DNA of 55,056 nt, from NCBI RefSeq assembly GCF_012911005.2, contig NZ_WTVS01000040.1:1-55056 (forward strand). Reading direction: 5' to 3'. The notes under the pieces were generated by a model. The model saw only the letters and a list, made by a program, of their open reading frames with translations. It ran no database searches and was not told the DNA's origin. How positions within the stretch are numbered: the stretch's first letter is position 1; every line of letters starts with the position of its first letter. Origin of the DNA: Aromatoleum toluolicum. GTDB lineage: Bacteria > Pseudomonadota > Gammaproteobacteria > Burkholderiales > Rhodocyclaceae. Both the position numbers and the translations under genes were made by a program. Below, piece after piece: positions 1 to 9,890 of this stretch.

Positions 1-203
1 CGTGCTCCTGTCGAAGACGAGGCCGATTGCCTCATCTCCAACTTGGCAGAGCACTGCCTATAAAACCCGGGACGCCATGACCGTACGGAGCGGTTCAGCA
101 TGCCCTACCGCGCGAGCGGTTTAGTCCAAGGCCGAGTACTTGTCGTCCGACCGTCGCCGCTAGACCATCCCGTCTGACGTGCCCGTAACGACCGCCGCGC
201 CGC

Positions 204-1115
204 TCAGCTCCCGCAAGCCTGTATCAGGAACTGCCTGAACGCGTCGGCGGATCGTTCCAGCGTGCCGTCGTGCCGCCAGATCAGCCCGACTTCCATGTCG
301 GGTACCACATCGAGAATGGGGCGGGCCTCGATCTTCTTGCCTTCCAGCGACCACGGCCGATACACCATGTCGGACAGGATGGTGACGCCGAAGCCGTGCG
401 CGACGAGCCCGCGCAGCGCTTCGACCGAGCCGGTGCGAAACGCGATGTCGGGCTGAATGCCCTTGGCTGCCCAATAACGCTGCGTCGACAGTTCGCCTTC
501 GTCAACGGTGACCTGGATGTAGGGATAGGCAGCGACGTCGGCGAGGGCCGCGTTGTCTTTTTGCAGGAGCGGGTGGGCGGCCGAAGTCCATAGCTGGCGG
601 CGGGAGCGCAGCAGCACGTGGTGGCCGAAGCGTTCGCGCTCGACGACGTTGGACAGGATCACCACGCCCAACTCGATATCGCCGGCCGCGACGCCGGCTT
701 CGATGGCTTCGCGGTTCATGTCGTGGAGGTCGAGTTCGACGTCCGGATAGTTCGCGCGAAAGCGGGCGAGCAGCGGGGGCAGGAAATAGCCGAGCACGGT
801 GTACGAAGCACCGATGCGGATCGCGCCTTTCAGGTGGTGGGCCTGGAAGCGCGGTTCGCGCAGAGCGTCTTCGAGCGCGTCGAGGATGTCGCGCGTGCGT
901 CGATAGAAGCTGTGCCCCTCGGCGGTGAGGCCCACGCCGTGGGGTTTGCGGTCGAACAGGCGCACCCCCAGCGATTCTTCCAGGAGCAGCACCGCATTGG
1001 TGATGGCCGATTGCGAAACGTGGGCGCGCGTGGCGGCCATCGAGAACTGGCCGGTCTCCGCGGCGGCGATGAAGTAGCGCAGCTGGCGCAGGGTGACATT
1101 GTTGTCGACCGGCAT
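204..1115 (-). CDS. LysR-family transcriptional regulator
   Basis: A 303-residue protein of normal LysR length. The N-terminal winged HTH (about residues 8-66) has the typical LRQLRYFIAAAETGQFS opening and the SQSAITNAVLLLE recognition helix. The rest is the periplasmic-binding-like co-inducer domain (about 95-300). The gene is divergent from the indolepyruvate oxidoreductase operon, with a 94-bp shared promoter region, the usual arrangement for a LysR activator and its target. An AATAC-N9-GTATT inverted repeat just upstream of its start is a candidate LysR box. The start at 1115 is preceded by an AGGA ribosome site. Family assignment is firm; the effector is unknown, and an aryl 2-oxoacid is only a guess from the neighbour. 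Confidence 0.93.
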   Translation of the reverse strand: MPVDNNVTLRQLRYFIAAAETGQFSMAATRAHVSQSAITNAVLLLEESLGVRLFDRKPHGVGLTAEGHSFYRRTRDILDALEDALREPRFQAHHLKGAIRIGASYTVLGYFLPPLLARFRANYPDVELDLHDMNREAIEAGVAAGDIELGVVILSNVVERERFGHHVLLRSRRQLWTSAAHPLLQKDNAALADVAAYPYIQVTVDEGELSTQRYWAAKGIQPDIAFRTGSVEALRGLVAHGFGVTILSDMVYRPWSLEGKKIEARPILDVVPDMEVGLIWRHDGTLERSADAFRQFLIQACGS

Positions 1116-1125
1116 CCGTTTTCCT

Positions 1126-1144
1126 AATACCAGAACTCAGTATT
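1126..1144. promoter_or_regulatory. Candidate LysR-box inverted repeat
   Basis: AATAC (1126-1130) and GTATT (1140-1144) form a perfect 5-bp inverted repeat separated by 9 bases, and it contains the T-N11-A layout of LysR boxes. It lies just outside the LysR start, where autoregulatory LysR sites normally sit, and about 70 bases from the divergent oxidoreductase start. Assignment is by position and pattern only. Confidence 0.4.
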
Positions 1145-1160
1145 GGTGATTTTACGATAC

Positions 1161-1187
1161 ATAGACAGATTCGTACTATGTGTCGAT
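1161..1187. promoter_or_regulatory. ACA-N13-TGT operator, copy 1
   Basis: Left half ATAGACAGA (1161-1169), 9-base spacer, right half TGTGTCGAT (1179-1187), so ACA and TGT are exactly 16 bases apart. The left half is identical to the copy at 15765, and the layout matches six other promoter regions in this window. A TATAAA at 1187-1192 could be the -10 of the rightward promoter, which would place the operator across the -35 region. Likely controls the oxidoreductase-ETF operon, possibly with the LysR protein. Confidence 0.55.
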
Positions 1188-1209
1188 ATAAATAGAGAGT
1201 CTGGAGGGG

Positions 1210-4200
1210 ATGATGAACTCACCGCTGTCTGCCGAGGCGAGGGATGCACTGCTTTCGGTCACGCTGGAGGACAAGTACACCCAGGAGTCCGGACGCATCT
1301 ACCTGAGCGGTACTCAGGCCTTGGCGCGCCTGCCCATGCTGCAGAAGGAGCGCGACCGGCGCGCGGGGCTGAACACCGGCGGCTACATTTCGGGCTATCG
1401 CGGCTCGCCGCTGGGCGGGCTGGACATGGCGCTGTGGAAGGCGAAAAAGCATCTTGCCTCCCACGACGTAGTCTTTCAGCCCGGCCTCAACGAAGACCTC
1501 GCTGCGACCGCCGTGTGGGGCACGCAGCAGGTGAATCTTTACCCCAACGCCCAGCGCGACGGGGTATTCGGCATGTGGTATGGCAAGGGGCCGGGCGTGG
1601 ACCGCTCGGCCGACGTGCTGAAGCACGCGAACGCCGCAGGGACCTCGCCCCATGGCGGCGTGCTGATGCTCGCCGGCGACGACCATGCGGCGAAGTCGTC
1701 GTCGGTCGCGCATCAGTCGGAACACCTGCTGATCGCCTGTGGCATTCCGGTGCTGTACCCGGCGAACGTGCAGGAGTATCTCGACTTCGGCCTGCATGGC
1801 TGGGCGATGAGCCGCTACTCCGGGTTGTGGGTGTCGATGAAGTGCGTCACCGATGTCGTCGAGTCGTCCGCATCGGTCGAGATCGATCCGGACCGCCTGC
1901 AGATCGTCATTCCGGATAGCTTCGCAATGCCTGAAGGCGGGCTCAATATCCGCTGGCCGGATACGCCGCTCGCGCAGGAAGCGCGCATGCTCGATTACAA
2001 GTGGTATGCGGCGCTCGAATACGTCCGCGCGAACAAGCTCAACCGTATCGTGATCGATTCGCCCGACGCGCGCTTCGGGATCATGGCGGCAGGCAAAGCC
2101 TATCTCGACGTGCGTCAGGCGCTGACGGACCTGGGTTTGGACGACGATGCCTGTCGACGGATCGGCATCCGCCTCTTCAAGGTGGGCTGCGTGTGGCCGC
2201 TCGACGCCCACAATGCGCGCGCGTTTGCGACCGGACTGGAAGAAATCCTGGTGGTCGAGGAGAAGCGCCAGATTCTCGAGTACGCCCTCAAGGAGGAACT
2301 GTACAACTGGCGCGACGACGTCCGCCCGCGCGTCTACGGCAAATTCGACGAGCGCGACAACTCGGGGGGCGAGTGGTCGGTGCCGCGTGGGCAATGGCTG
2401 CTTCCGGCGCGCTACGAGCTGTCGCCGGCGATCATCGCGAAGGCCATCGCCGCGCGACTGGAGCGCGTGGGGCTGCCCGAAGACCTTCGCGCCCGCGTGT
2501 TCGCGCGCATCGATGTCATCGAGGCGAAGGAGCGCGAAGCGGCGCGGCCTCGCGTGACCGTCGAGCGCAAGCCCTGGTTCTGTTCGGGCTGTCCGCACAA
2601 CACGTCCACCCGCGTGCCGGAAGGCTCGCGCGCGCTCGCCGGCATCGGTTGTCACTACATGGCGATGTGGATGGACCGGCGCACCGAGACTTTCACGCAG
2701 ATGGGCGGGGAGGGCGTGAGCTGGCTCGGCCAGATGCACTTCTCGGGCGACAAGCACGTCTTCGTGAACCTCGGTGACGGCACCTATTTCCATTCGGGCC
2801 TGCTCGCCATCCGCGCGGCGATCGCCGCCAAGGCGACCCTCACTTACAAGATCCTCTACAACGACGCGGTCGCGATGACGGGGGGGCAGCCGGTCGACGG
2901 GGTGCTGACGGTGCCGCAGATCGCGCAGCAGGTGAGCGCCGAAGGTGCTAGCCGGGTCCTGATCGTGAGCGACGAGCCGGAGAAGTACGCGATGCGCGCC
3001 GGTCTGCCGGATGCGGTGACGGTGCACCATCGGGATGAGCTTGACGCGTTGCAGCTCGAGCTGCGCGAGAGTTCGGGGGTGTCGGTCCTGATCTACGATC
3101 AGACCTGCGCCACCGAGAAGCGCCGCCGCCGCAAGCGCGGCGATTACCCTGATCCGGCCCGCCGCGCATTCATCAACCCGGCAGTCTGCGAGGGTTGTGG
3201 CGACTGCTCCGTGGCCTCCAACTGCCTGTCGGTGGAGCCACTGGAAACGCCGCTAGGCACCAAGCGCAAGATCAATCAGAGCGGCTGCAACAAGGATTTC
3301 TCCTGCCTGAAGGGTTTTTGCCCGAGCTTCGTGACCGCCGAGGGCGCGCAATTGCGCAAGCCCGCAGCGCGCGAGTCGGCGCCGGTGACTGCCTCGGAAG
3401 CGCTGCCTGAACCCGCACTGCCCGGGCTGGACAAACCCTGCGGTATCGTCGTGACGGGGGTCGGCGGAACGGGGGTAGTGACGATCGGTGCGCTGTTGGG
3501 CATGGCGGCTCATCTGGAACAAAAGGGCGTCACCGTGCTCGACATGACCGGGCTCGCGCAGAAGGGCGGGGCGGTGTTGAGCCACGTGCAGATCGCGGCG
3601 ACCCCGGCGGCCATTCACGCCACCCGGATCGCTACCGGCGAGGCCGACGTGCTGATCGGCTGCGACGAGATCGTCTCGGCTTCGGCCGAAGCGCTCTCCA
3701 AGGTTCGTCAGGGACGCACGCGAGCGGTGGTCAATAGCGCGCAGACCCCGGCGGCGGAGTTCCTGTCGAATCCCGACTGGAAGTTTCCGGGGGCGGCGGC
3801 CGAGGGCGACATCCGCGCCAGTGTGGGCGATGCCTGTGAATTCATCGACGCGAACGCGCTTGCACTGCGGCTGCTCGGCGACACGATCTACGCCAATCCG
3901 CTCGTGCTGGGGTTCGCGTGGCAGAAAGGCTGGATTCCGGTCGGCAAGGCGGCATTGCTGCGCGCGATCGAGCTGAATGGCGTCTCGGTCGAAAAGAACC
4001 AGCAGGCGTTCGAGTGGGGACGGCTTGCGGCACACGACGCGGGAAAACTGCCGGTGGCCGACGCTTCGGGGCGGGGTGAGGCGGTGGTGCTGGCTATGCC
4101 GGAGTCGCTGGACCGGCTGATCGAACGCCGCGTCAGGCTGCTCAGCGATTATCAGAATGGTGTCTATGGCGAGCGTTACCGAAAGGCCGTGGCGCGGGTG

Positions 4201-4770
4201 CAAGAGGCCGAGCGAGCGGTGGTTGGACAAGGCCGACTCGCCCTGACCGAGGCTGTCGCGCGCAACCTCGCGAAGCTCATGGCGTACAAGGACGAGTACG
4301 AGGTGGCGCGGTTGCACAGCGCGCCCGAATTCCTCGCCCAGTTGCGCGAACAGTTCGAGGGCGAGCCCGGCCGGGATTACCGGCTCAACTTCCACCTCGC
4401 GCCACCCCTGTTCGCGAAGCGTGGCGTTGACGGCCTGCCCCAGAAGCGCGCCTACGGTCCGTGGATGATGCGTACCTTCCGCCTGCTCTCCCGCTTCAAG
4501 GGCCTGCGTGGCACCGCCCTGGATCCCTTTGGCAGGAGCGCGGAGCGGCGCCAGGAGCGCGAACTGGTGAAGGACTATTTCGTCTTCATCGACCGCATCT
4601 GCGACGGCCTGTCGCGAGACCGGCTGGATGTCGCGATCGAGCTTGCGCGCATCCCGGAACAGATTCGTGGCTATGGCCACGTCAAGGAACGCAGCATGGC
4701 CGGCGCGACCAAGCGTCGCGAAGAGCTGCAGGCCCGGTTCGAGGCTGGCCGGTCGGAACGGGCAGCCTGA
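1210..4770 (+). CDS. Indolepyruvate:ferredoxin oxidoreductase, fused single-chain form
   Basis: A 1186-residue 2-oxoacid:ferredoxin oxidoreductase of the large fused IorA/IorB type, which oxidatively decarboxylates aryl pyruvates to aryl-acetyl-CoA and reduces ferredoxin. An N-terminal pyruvate-oxidoreductase-like domain is followed by a TPP domain (GDGTYFHSG near residue 521, then [11 protein letters not shown]). Next is a cysteine-rich iron-sulfur segment (CEGCGDC near 660, further Cys to about 710) and a gamma-type domain (GVGGTGVV near 750). A C-terminal family-specific extension follows. The length is normal and no frameshift is seen. GGAGG at 1203-1207 sits too close to the ATG at 1210, so the adjacent ATG at 1213 may be the real start. 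It is first in an operon with etfBA. Substrate specificity cannot be read from sequence. Confidence 0.92.
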   Translation: MMNSPLSAEARDALLSVTLEDKYTQESGRIYLSGTQALARLPMLQKERDRRAGLNTGGYISGYRGSPLGGLDMALWKAKKHLASHDVVFQPGLNEDLAATAVWGTQQVNLYPNAQRDGVFGMWYGKGPGVDRSADVLKHANAAGTSPHGGVLMLAGDDHAAKSSSVAHQSEHLLIACGIPVLYPANVQEYLDFGLHGWAMSRYSGLWVSMKCVTDVVESSASVEIDPDRLQIVIPDSFAMPEGGLNIRWPDTPLAQEARMLDYKWYAALEYVRANKLNRIVIDSPDARFGIMAAGKAYLDVRQALTDLGLDDDACRRIGIRLFKVGCVWPLDAHNARAFATGLEEILVVEEKRQILEYALKEELYNWRDDVRPRVYGKFDERDNSGGEWSVPRGQWLLPARYELSPAIIAKAIAARLERVGLPEDLRARVFARIDVIEAKEREAARPRVTVERKPWFCSGCPHNTSTRVPEGSRALAGIGCHYMAMWMDRRTETFTQMGGEGVSWLGQMHFSGDKHVFVNLGDGTYFHSGLLAIRAAIAAKATLTYKILYNDAVAMTGGQPVDGVLTVPQIAQQVSAEGASRVLIVSDEPEKYAMRAGLPDAVTVHHRDELDALQLELRESSGVSVLIYDQTCATEKRRRRKRGDYPDPARRAFINPAVCEGCGDCSVASNCLSVEPLETPLGTKRKINQSGCNKDFSCLKGFCPSFVTAEGAQLRKPAARESAPVTASEALPEPALPGLDKPCGIVVTGVGGTGVVTIGALLGMAAHLEQKGVTVLDMTGLAQKGGAVLSHVQIAATPAAIHATRIATGEADVLIGCDEIVSASAEALSKVRQGRTRAVVNSAQTPAAEFLSNPDWKFPGAAAEGDIRASVGDACEFIDANALALRLLGDTIYANPLVLGFAWQKGWIPVGKAALLRAIELNGVSVEKNQQAFEWGRLAAHDAGKLPVADASGRGEAVVLAMPESLDRLIERRVRLLSDYQNGVYGERYRKAVARVQEAERAVVGQGRLALTEAVARNLAKLMAYKDEYEVARLHSAPEFLAQLREQFEGEPGRDYRLNFHLAPPLFAKRGVDGLPQKRAYGPWMMRTFRLLSRFKGLRGTALDPFGRSAERRQERELVKDYFVFIDRICDGLSRDRLDVAIELARIPEQIRGYGHVKERSMAGATKRREELQARFEAGRSERAA

Positions 4771-4856
4771 AGTGCGCCGGACAACAACATCGAGGCGCTC
4801 GCGCCCTTGATGGTCGTACGGCGCGAATCAACCAGCAATCGACAACAAGGAGACTC

Positions 4857-5618
4857 ATGAAGATCCTGGTACCCGTCAAGCGCGTGCTTGACTACAACGT
4901 GAAGGCCCGCGTGAAAGCGGACGGTTCGGGCATGGACCTCGCCAACGTGAAGATGGCCATGAACCCCTTCGACGAGATCGCGGTGGAAGAGGCAGTGCGG
5001 CTGAAGGAAGCGGGCATCGCGACCGAAGTGATCGCCGTGAGCTGCGGCGCGGCGGTGTGTTCCGAAACCCTGCGCGCGGCGATGGCGATCGGGGCCGACC
5101 GCGGCATCCTCGTCGATTGTGGTGAACTGAGCGACGCGGAGTTGCAGCCGCTCGCCGTCGCCAAACTCCTGAAGGCCGTGTGCGACACGGAAGCCCCGGA
5201 GCTGGTGATCTGCGGCAAGCAGGCGATCGACGACGACGCGAACCAGACCGGTCAGATGCTCGCCGCCCTGATGGGCTGGCCGCAGGCCACCTTTGCGTCG
5301 AAGCTGTCATTGGACGGGAGACTTGCCACGGTCACGCGCGAGATCGATGGCGGCCTCGAAACCCTCGAGATGACGCTGCCCGCGGTGGTGACCACTGACC
5401 TGCGCCTCAACGAGCCGCGTTATGCGACGCTGCCCAACATCATGAAGGCAAAGAAGAAGCCGCTCGATAGCGTGAAGCCCGCGGAGCTAGGCGTTGATGT
5501 CGCACCGCGACTGGCGATTCTGAAAGTGGCCGAGCCGTCCAGGCGCAGTGCCGGCGTGCTGGTGCCGGACGTCGCGACGCTGGTCGATAAACTGAAGAAC
5601 GAAGCAAAGGTGATCTGA
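4857..5618 (+). CDS. etfB: Electron transfer flavoprotein beta subunit
   Basis: A 253-residue EtfB starting [16 protein letters not shown], with the typical [13 protein letters not shown] and [12 protein letters not shown] signatures. As half of the ETF heterodimer it binds AMP and collects electrons from flavin dehydrogenases for the quinone pool. The start at 4857 follows AAGGAG at spacing 5; the frame stays open upstream but has no comparable ribosome site. The gene lies 86 bases after the oxidoreductase and overlaps etfA by one base (TGATG), so translation is probably coupled. No acyl-CoA dehydrogenase is in this window; the ETF partner may be encoded elsewhere. Confidence 0.95.
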   Translation: MKILVPVKRVLDYNVKARVKADGSGMDLANVKMAMNPFDEIAVEEAVRLKEAGIATEVIAVSCGAAVCSETLRAAMAIGADRGILVDCGELSDAELQPLAVAKLLKAVCDTEAPELVICGKQAIDDDANQTGQMLAALMGWPQATFASKLSLDGRLATVTREIDGGLETLEMTLPAVVTTDLRLNEPRYATLPNIMKAKKKPLDSVKPAELGVDVAPRLAILKVAEPSRRSAGVLVPDVATLVDKLKNEAKVI

Positions 5619-6547
5619 TGGCCGTCCTCGTCATTGCGGAACACGACAACCAGTCGATCAAGACCGCGACTCTCAACGCCGTGACCGCCGCGCAAGTGGT
5701 CGGAGCGGACATCCACGTCCTGGTCGCGGGCAACGGCTGCTACGCCGCCGCTCAAGCCGCGGCCGCCATCGGCGGCGTCGCGAAGGTGCTGGTATGCGAC
5801 GCGGCCCATTACGCAACGCAGACCGCCGAGAACGTCGCCGAACTCGTGCGCGCGCTCGCCGCCGACTACGGTCACGTCTTCGCCGCGGCAACCAGCGCCG
5901 GCAAGAACATGCTGCCGCGCGTCGCCGCACAGCTCGACGTCGCGCAGATCTCCGACATCGTCGCGGTGGAGTCGGCCGACACCTTCGTGCGACCGATCTA
6001 CGCCGGCAATGCGCTGGCGACCGTCAAGAGCACCGACCGCGTGAAGGTGGTGACCGTGCGCACCGCTGCGTTCGACGCCGCGCCGCTCGGCGGCTCCGCG
6101 CCGATCGAAGCTGTGCCCGCCGCGAAGGACCTGGGCCTGACCCGTGTCGTCGGCCGCGAACTCACGAAGAGCGAACGCCCCGAACTCGGTGCCGCCAAGA
6201 TCATCGTCTCCGGTGGCCGGGGGCTGGGCAACGGCGAGAACTACCGTACCTTGCTCGAGCCCCTCGCGGACAAGCTCGGCGCCGCGCTCGGTGCGAGCCG
6301 CGCCGCGGTCGATGCGGGCTTCGTCCCCAACGACTATCAGGTCGGCCAGACCGGCAAGATCGTCGCGCCCCAGGTCTACATCGCGATCGGCATCTCCGGT
6401 GCGATCCAGCATCTGGCAGGCATGAAGGATTCCAGGCTGATCGTCGCGATCAACAAGGACCCGGAGGCGCCGATCTTCCACGTCGCGGACTACGGCCTTG
6501 TCGCGGATCTGTTCGCCGTGGTTCCTGAACTGACAGCGACCATTTGA
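5618..6547 (+). CDS. etfA: Electron transfer flavoprotein alpha subunit
   Basis: A 309-residue EtfA. The C-terminal FAD-binding domain is clear: SGGRGLG near residue 205, [12 protein letters not shown] near 245, and the [12 protein letters not shown] and [10 protein letters not shown] motifs. Partner of the preceding EtfB. It ends the operon and is followed by a strong rho-independent terminator at 6655. Its presence beside a 2-oxoacid:ferredoxin oxidoreductase and within a beta-oxidation-rich island suggests it serves CoA-ester dehydrogenations of the same pathway. The family is certain; the specific electron donor is inferred. Confidence 0.95.
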   Translation: MAVLVIAEHDNQSIKTATLNAVTAAQVVGADIHVLVAGNGCYAAAQAAAAIGGVAKVLVCDAAHYATQTAENVAELVRALAADYGHVFAAATSAGKNMLPRVAAQLDVAQISDIVAVESADTFVRPIYAGNALATVKSTDRVKVVTVRTAAFDAAPLGGSAPIEAVPAAKDLGLTRVVGRELTKSERPELGAAKIIVSGGRGLGNGENYRTLLEPLADKLGAALGASRAAVDAGFVPNDYQVGQTGKIVAPQVYIAIGISGAIQHLAGMKDSRLIVAINKDPEAPIFHVADYGLVADLFAVVPELTATI

Positions 6548-6654
6548 TCTCCAGGCCATGCCGATTGGCTGGCCGTGATGCCAACCCGTTCCCGCAGGAT
6601 TCTTCGGTGGCAGCTATTCCTCTCCTGCTGCAATCCCCGCCGAAGATCCCTTCG

Positions 6655-6685
6655 CCCATCGGTCGCAAACCGATGGGTTTTTTTT
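6655..6685 (+). terminator. Rho-independent terminator after etfA
   Basis: Perfect 9-bp stem CCCATCGGT (6655-6663) with ACCGATGGG (6669-6677), loop CGCAA, followed by eight T residues (6678-6685). Ends the oxidoreductase-etfBA transcript. Confidence 0.9.
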
Positions 6686-6747
6686 GATTCGACCCCGCCG
6701 GGGATACGGCAAAAAATCCTTGCGCTCGTTCAGGGTATTGTCTACTC

Positions 6748-6774
6748 TTGAACAAAAGCGCACATAGTGTGTAA
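6748..6774. promoter_or_regulatory. ACA-N13-TGT operator, copy 2
   Basis: Left half TTGAACAAA, right half TAGTGTGTAA region, with ACA at 6752-6754 and TGT at 6768-6770, the same 16-base offset as the other copies. The ATAGTGTG core is shared with the copy at 23669. It lies about 50 bases upstream of the small exported protein and downstream of the etfA terminator, so it is most likely part of that gene's own promoter. Confidence 0.45.
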
Positions 6775-6824
6775 ATAAAGAAACATCGCCCGATAGAGGC
6801 GCACCTTCGACAGGAGGAGACATC

Positions 6825-7043
6825 ATGGCTCTCAGAACACTCGGCATCAGCGCCGTTGCGGCGGCGTTGCTGACCGCTACCGACGGTTCCTTCGTTTCGC
6901 TGCACCCCCCAGGTGTCGCCCAAGCGTGCGCTTCGGCTCCGTCGTGCGACGGAATGCTGGAGACTCACGCGTATGCGGTGTCGCATCTCTATGCGCACAA
7001 GACGATGAACGAGTTCGTCGGCATGGTGTTGATGCACCGCTAA
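6825..7043 (+). CDS. Small putative exported protein, 72 residues
   Basis: I do not recognise a family. The 72-residue product starts MALRTLGISAVAAALLTATDG, a weak signal-peptide or membrane-anchor-like N-terminus. It contains two cysteines (CASAPSC) and ends with a His/Met-rich stretch (HAYAVSHLYAHKTMNEF, then MVLMHR). Support for a real gene: a strong GGAGG ribosome site (6814-6818), a preceding terminator that separates it from etfA, and an upstream palindrome of the window-wide operator type. It is the only gene between etfA and the convergent MFS gene. The Cys/His/Met content could bind metal or heme, but no known motif supports that. Confidence 0.6.
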   Translation: MALRTLGISAVAAALLTATDGSFVSLHPPGVAQACASAPSCDGMLETHAYAVSHLYAHKTMNEFVGMVLMHR

Positions 7044-7117
7044 GTGTCGAGGGGACGGTAAGGCGTCCCCGGCCGCGCCGGCACGCTGCGGAAGGTTCTC
7101 CCGACCGCCTTCAGGTG

Positions 7118-8704
7118 TCACGCTTCCGCGATAAAGCGGCGTGTGAGCGAGTTCCCGTCCGTGGTGAGTGCCTCCAGGCGGCGTTCGATGTCGCGGTCCT
7201 GCCGGGTGACACGGTCGCGTTGGCGCAGGTAGTCGAGCCACGAGTCCACCAGGAAGCGTTCTGCAAGACAATCCGTGTGTTCGAGATCCCTGTAGAGGCG
7301 CCAGGCGATCGCCCCGTTTCGTCGACGGGAGATGCCGACTTCGTGGGCAGCGCGCACGAATTCCTCGTGCCGTTCGGCCGGTACGCGGTAAGTGATTTCT
7401 ACCGCAATGGGCCCCTGCTCATGGTCGGCGGGACTGGCAGCGGGGCCTGTTTCCGGCGCGTCGGCTACACTGAAATCGGACTCCGATCCAAGTTGCATGC
7501 GAGCTCTTCCAGCCAGCATCAGCCCGGCCGCAATCGATCCGGCTGCAATCCACAGGCTTGCCCCGACGCCCATGCGTTCGGCGATCGCGCCCCACAATAC
7601 GCCGCCCGCTGCCATCGCCCCCATGATGACGAGCAGGTATACCGACGCAACGCGAGCACGTACCCAGGCTGCGGCGGAGGTCTGGATCACGGTCCCGGTG
7701 GTGGTATTGACAGCCATCCACGCCATTCCGCCGACGAAGAGCAGTGCACTCATGACAAAGAGATTGTGTACCACCGGAATCAGCGCTGTGACGGCCATGA
7801 ACAACAGGCCGCCGCCGGTCACGATGCGGCGCACGGAGAAACGACGATACAGTCGGGTGACCTGTAATGCCGCGATGACTGCGCCCGCGCCGAGACTGCC
7901 GAGGAGCAGGCTGAACCCGCCCGCAGCGAGCCCGAGCTGGTCACGGGCGACGAGTGGCAGCAATGCCCAGATCGCGCTGCCTGCGGTCACGAAAGCGAAG
8001 ACCAGTCGCAGCGCGAGCCGCAGCTGCGCGGAATGCTGCATGTAACGTACGCCGCTGCGGATGCCGCTCCACAGCCGCTCGGGCGGCAGGCCGGGCCGCA
8101 GATCCGTGTCGGGCAGGGCGCGCAGCAGCCCCAGTGAGATCAAGAAACCGACCGCGACCACGACGAACAGCGTCGGGACGCCCGCGAATGCGATCAGTGC
8201 CCCCGCGGCGGCCGGTCCCACGACGCGCGCGATGTTGGGTGTGACCGTGGACAGGGCGATCGCTGCCGGTATCTGCCCCTTCGGCGCGCTGTCGATGTTG
8301 GCGGCAATCCACGCCGCCATGCCGAACGCGTTGCTGCACCCGAGCGCGAAGGTGAGGCCGAGGAGCAGCCAGGCGCCGATGCCGCCAGCCAGGGCCGTGG
8401 CTGCGAGCAGGCAGGCGCATGCGAGGGAACAGGTCTGGGTGATCAGAAGGAGGCGCCTGCGGTTGACCAGATCGGCGATCACGCCGCTCGGGAGTCCGAG
8501 CAGAAAGGCCGGCAGCGCCATCGCCGTCTGGACCAAGGACACCATGAGCGGCGAATCGGGCCGCAGTTCGGTCATCATCCAGGCGGCGCCGATGTTCTGC
8601 ATCCACATCGACAGGTTGACCGCGATCGCCGCGATCCACAGCGCGCGAAACGGCCGATGGAGGAGAGGTGCCCACGCACCCGTGGCATTGCGCTCGACAC
8701 TCAC
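7118..8704 (-). CDS. MFS transporter with C-terminal monooxygenase-like domain
   Basis: A 528-residue protein with a 12-helix MFS permease of the EntS/DUF894 type over residues 1 to about 405 (RPFRALWIAAIAVNLSMWMQ at the start). A soluble tail (about 425-525, beginning ITYRVPAERHEEFV) resembles the ferredoxin-like antibiotic-biosynthesis-monooxygenase fold. The start at 8704 is GTG. The gene lies 19 bases downstream of the USP-hemerythrin gene and is probably co-transcribed with it. The exported compound is unknown; the ABM-like tail could bind or modify a small aromatic, but no active-site residue can be assigned. Confidence 0.88.
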   Translation of the reverse strand: MSVERNATGAWAPLLHRPFRALWIAAIAVNLSMWMQNIGAAWMMTELRPDSPLMVSLVQTAMALPAFLLGLPSGVIADLVNRRRLLLITQTCSLACACLLAATALAGGIGAWLLLGLTFALGCSNAFGMAAWIAANIDSAPKGQIPAAIALSTVTPNIARVVGPAAAGALIAFAGVPTLFVVVAVGFLISLGLLRALPDTDLRPGLPPERLWSGIRSGVRYMQHSAQLRLALRLVFAFVTAGSAIWALLPLVARDQLGLAAGGFSLLLGSLGAGAVIAALQVTRLYRRFSVRRIVTGGGLLFMAVTALIPVVHNLFVMSALLFVGGMAWMAVNTTTGTVIQTSAAAWVRARVASVYLLVIMGAMAAGGVLWGAIAERMGVGASLWIAAGSIAAGLMLAGRARMQLGSESDFSVADAPETGPAASPADHEQGPIAVEITYRVPAERHEEFVRAAHEVGISRRRNGAIAWRLYRDLEHTDCLAERFLVDSWLDYLRQRDRVTRQDRDIERRLEALTTDGNSLTRRFIAEA

Positions 8705-8723
8705 GGGCGGGGCACCGGCGTCG

Positions 8724-9776
8724 TCATGACTGGCCGGGCGTGCTCATGCGGGGCAGCGTCTGGTGCAGGTTGGCAATCCGCGAATACAGGCGTCGGTAGG
8801 TCTCGCGTTCGCGATGGTTGAAGCGCGCGTCGCCGTTCGGTCCGAAGGCCGCCACGATCTCCTTCCAGTCCTGTTCCGCGAGGTGTTCGCAGGCGCCCGG
8901 GATGACCGCCCGCTCCTCGAGTGCGATATGCCTGAGCTGCCCGAGGGCGAAGGCGTCGATGGCGCTCGCGAGCGTTTCTGCGTCTGGGTCGGGAGACGCC
9001 TGATAGTGGGCGACCGCCGCGCGCAGGGCAGCAAGTTGTCGGTCGCCATCCAGGTGCTCCTGTTGCAGGTCGTCGATGACTTGGTCGAGCGAAGACGTGC
9101 GCCTCCTGAGTGCAGCGAAGAGATAGGCATCTTCCTTTGGATGGTGCAGTTTGGCCGGGAACTCGTCGAGGTAGGTGAGCATGCCGTCGAGCAGGCCGAT
9201 ATCCGCAGGTTTGCCGTCGCGCAGTCCGCCGGCCAGCATCCGCATGCCGTAGGACACGACCGCGATCGAGCGGTGCTCGTCCTTGATAATCGCGCAGACC
9301 TTCGTCATCGCCGGGTTCGGGTCGTTCTTTTCGACCGACGACACGAGCACCGGAATGCGGCTGCCAGCGAGCACCTTGAGCGTTTCGGAGGCGAGCATGA
9401 CGCCGCCGATGCTGCGCGGCCCATGCGATGCCATGAAGATCAGGTCGCAGCCCAATTCCTTTGCCGCGGCGAGAATGGCCTCGTGCGGCCGGTTGCTCCG
9501 CCGGGTCACGCACTCGCAGTCGATGTCGCCCGCGCGCGCCGACACCTCGGCCTTCGCGAGGATCTCGCGGGCGCGCCCGCCGAAGTCGTCCTGGTACAGG
9601 CCGGGGTCGAGAAGGTGGATCAGCGCACCGTCGTCGGTCAGAGAGGCGCCGGCATCCGGGTCGGCATAGAAGAACGTGATGCGCGCCCCCACGCTGCGGG
9701 CGAACTGGACGGCCTGAGAGATCGTCTGGCTGGCGAGATGGGTACCGTCGGTCGGAACGAGGATATGGCTGTACAT
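8724..9776 (-). CDS. Universal stress protein-hemerythrin fusion
   Basis: A 350-residue protein from the preferred start MYSHILVPTDGT, seven codons inside the longest frame and preceded by GGAG. Residues 1 to about 150 form a UspA domain (GCDLIFMASHGPRSIGG carries the ATP-loop-like motif). Residues about 165-330 form a hemerythrin HHE domain with the expected iron ligands (KDEHRS, HHPKEDAYLF, EHLDGD, LRHIALEERAVIP). Such fusions are usually stress or oxygen/redox sensors. First gene of a leftward pair with the MFS transporter. Its role in an oxygenase-rich island, such as oxygen or NO sensing, is inference. Confidence 0.88.
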   Translation of the reverse strand: MYSHILVPTDGTHLASQTISQAVQFARSVGARITFFYADPDAGASLTDDGALIHLLDPGLYQDDFGGRAREILAKAEVSARAGDIDCECVTRRSNRPHEAILAAAKELGCDLIFMASHGPRSIGGVMLASETLKVLAGSRIPVLVSSVEKNDPNPAMTKVCAIIKDEHRSIAVVSYGMRMLAGGLRDGKPADIGLLDGMLTYLDEFPAKLHHPKEDAYLFAALRRRTSSLDQVIDDLQQEHLDGDRQLAALRAAVAHYQASPDPDAETLASAIDAFALGQLRHIALEERAVIPGACEHLAEQDWKEIVAAFGPNGDARFNHRERETYRRLYSRIANLHQTLPRMSTPGQS

Positions 9777-9890
9777 CGCGTGCTCCGGTGGCTGCATTCA
9801 GATGATGTCGATAGGGTGCGCGGTAGCGGCCGGCGCCGCAACCGGCGCGCGCAGTGCGGAACCCGGTCCGGCTGGTGCGCTCGCAGGCAC

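Noticed and set aside
3253-4680. A 475-residue minus-strand frame within the indolepyruvate oxidoreductase
   Set aside because: Antisense to conserved domains of the oxidoreductase, with no ribosome site or recognisable motif.
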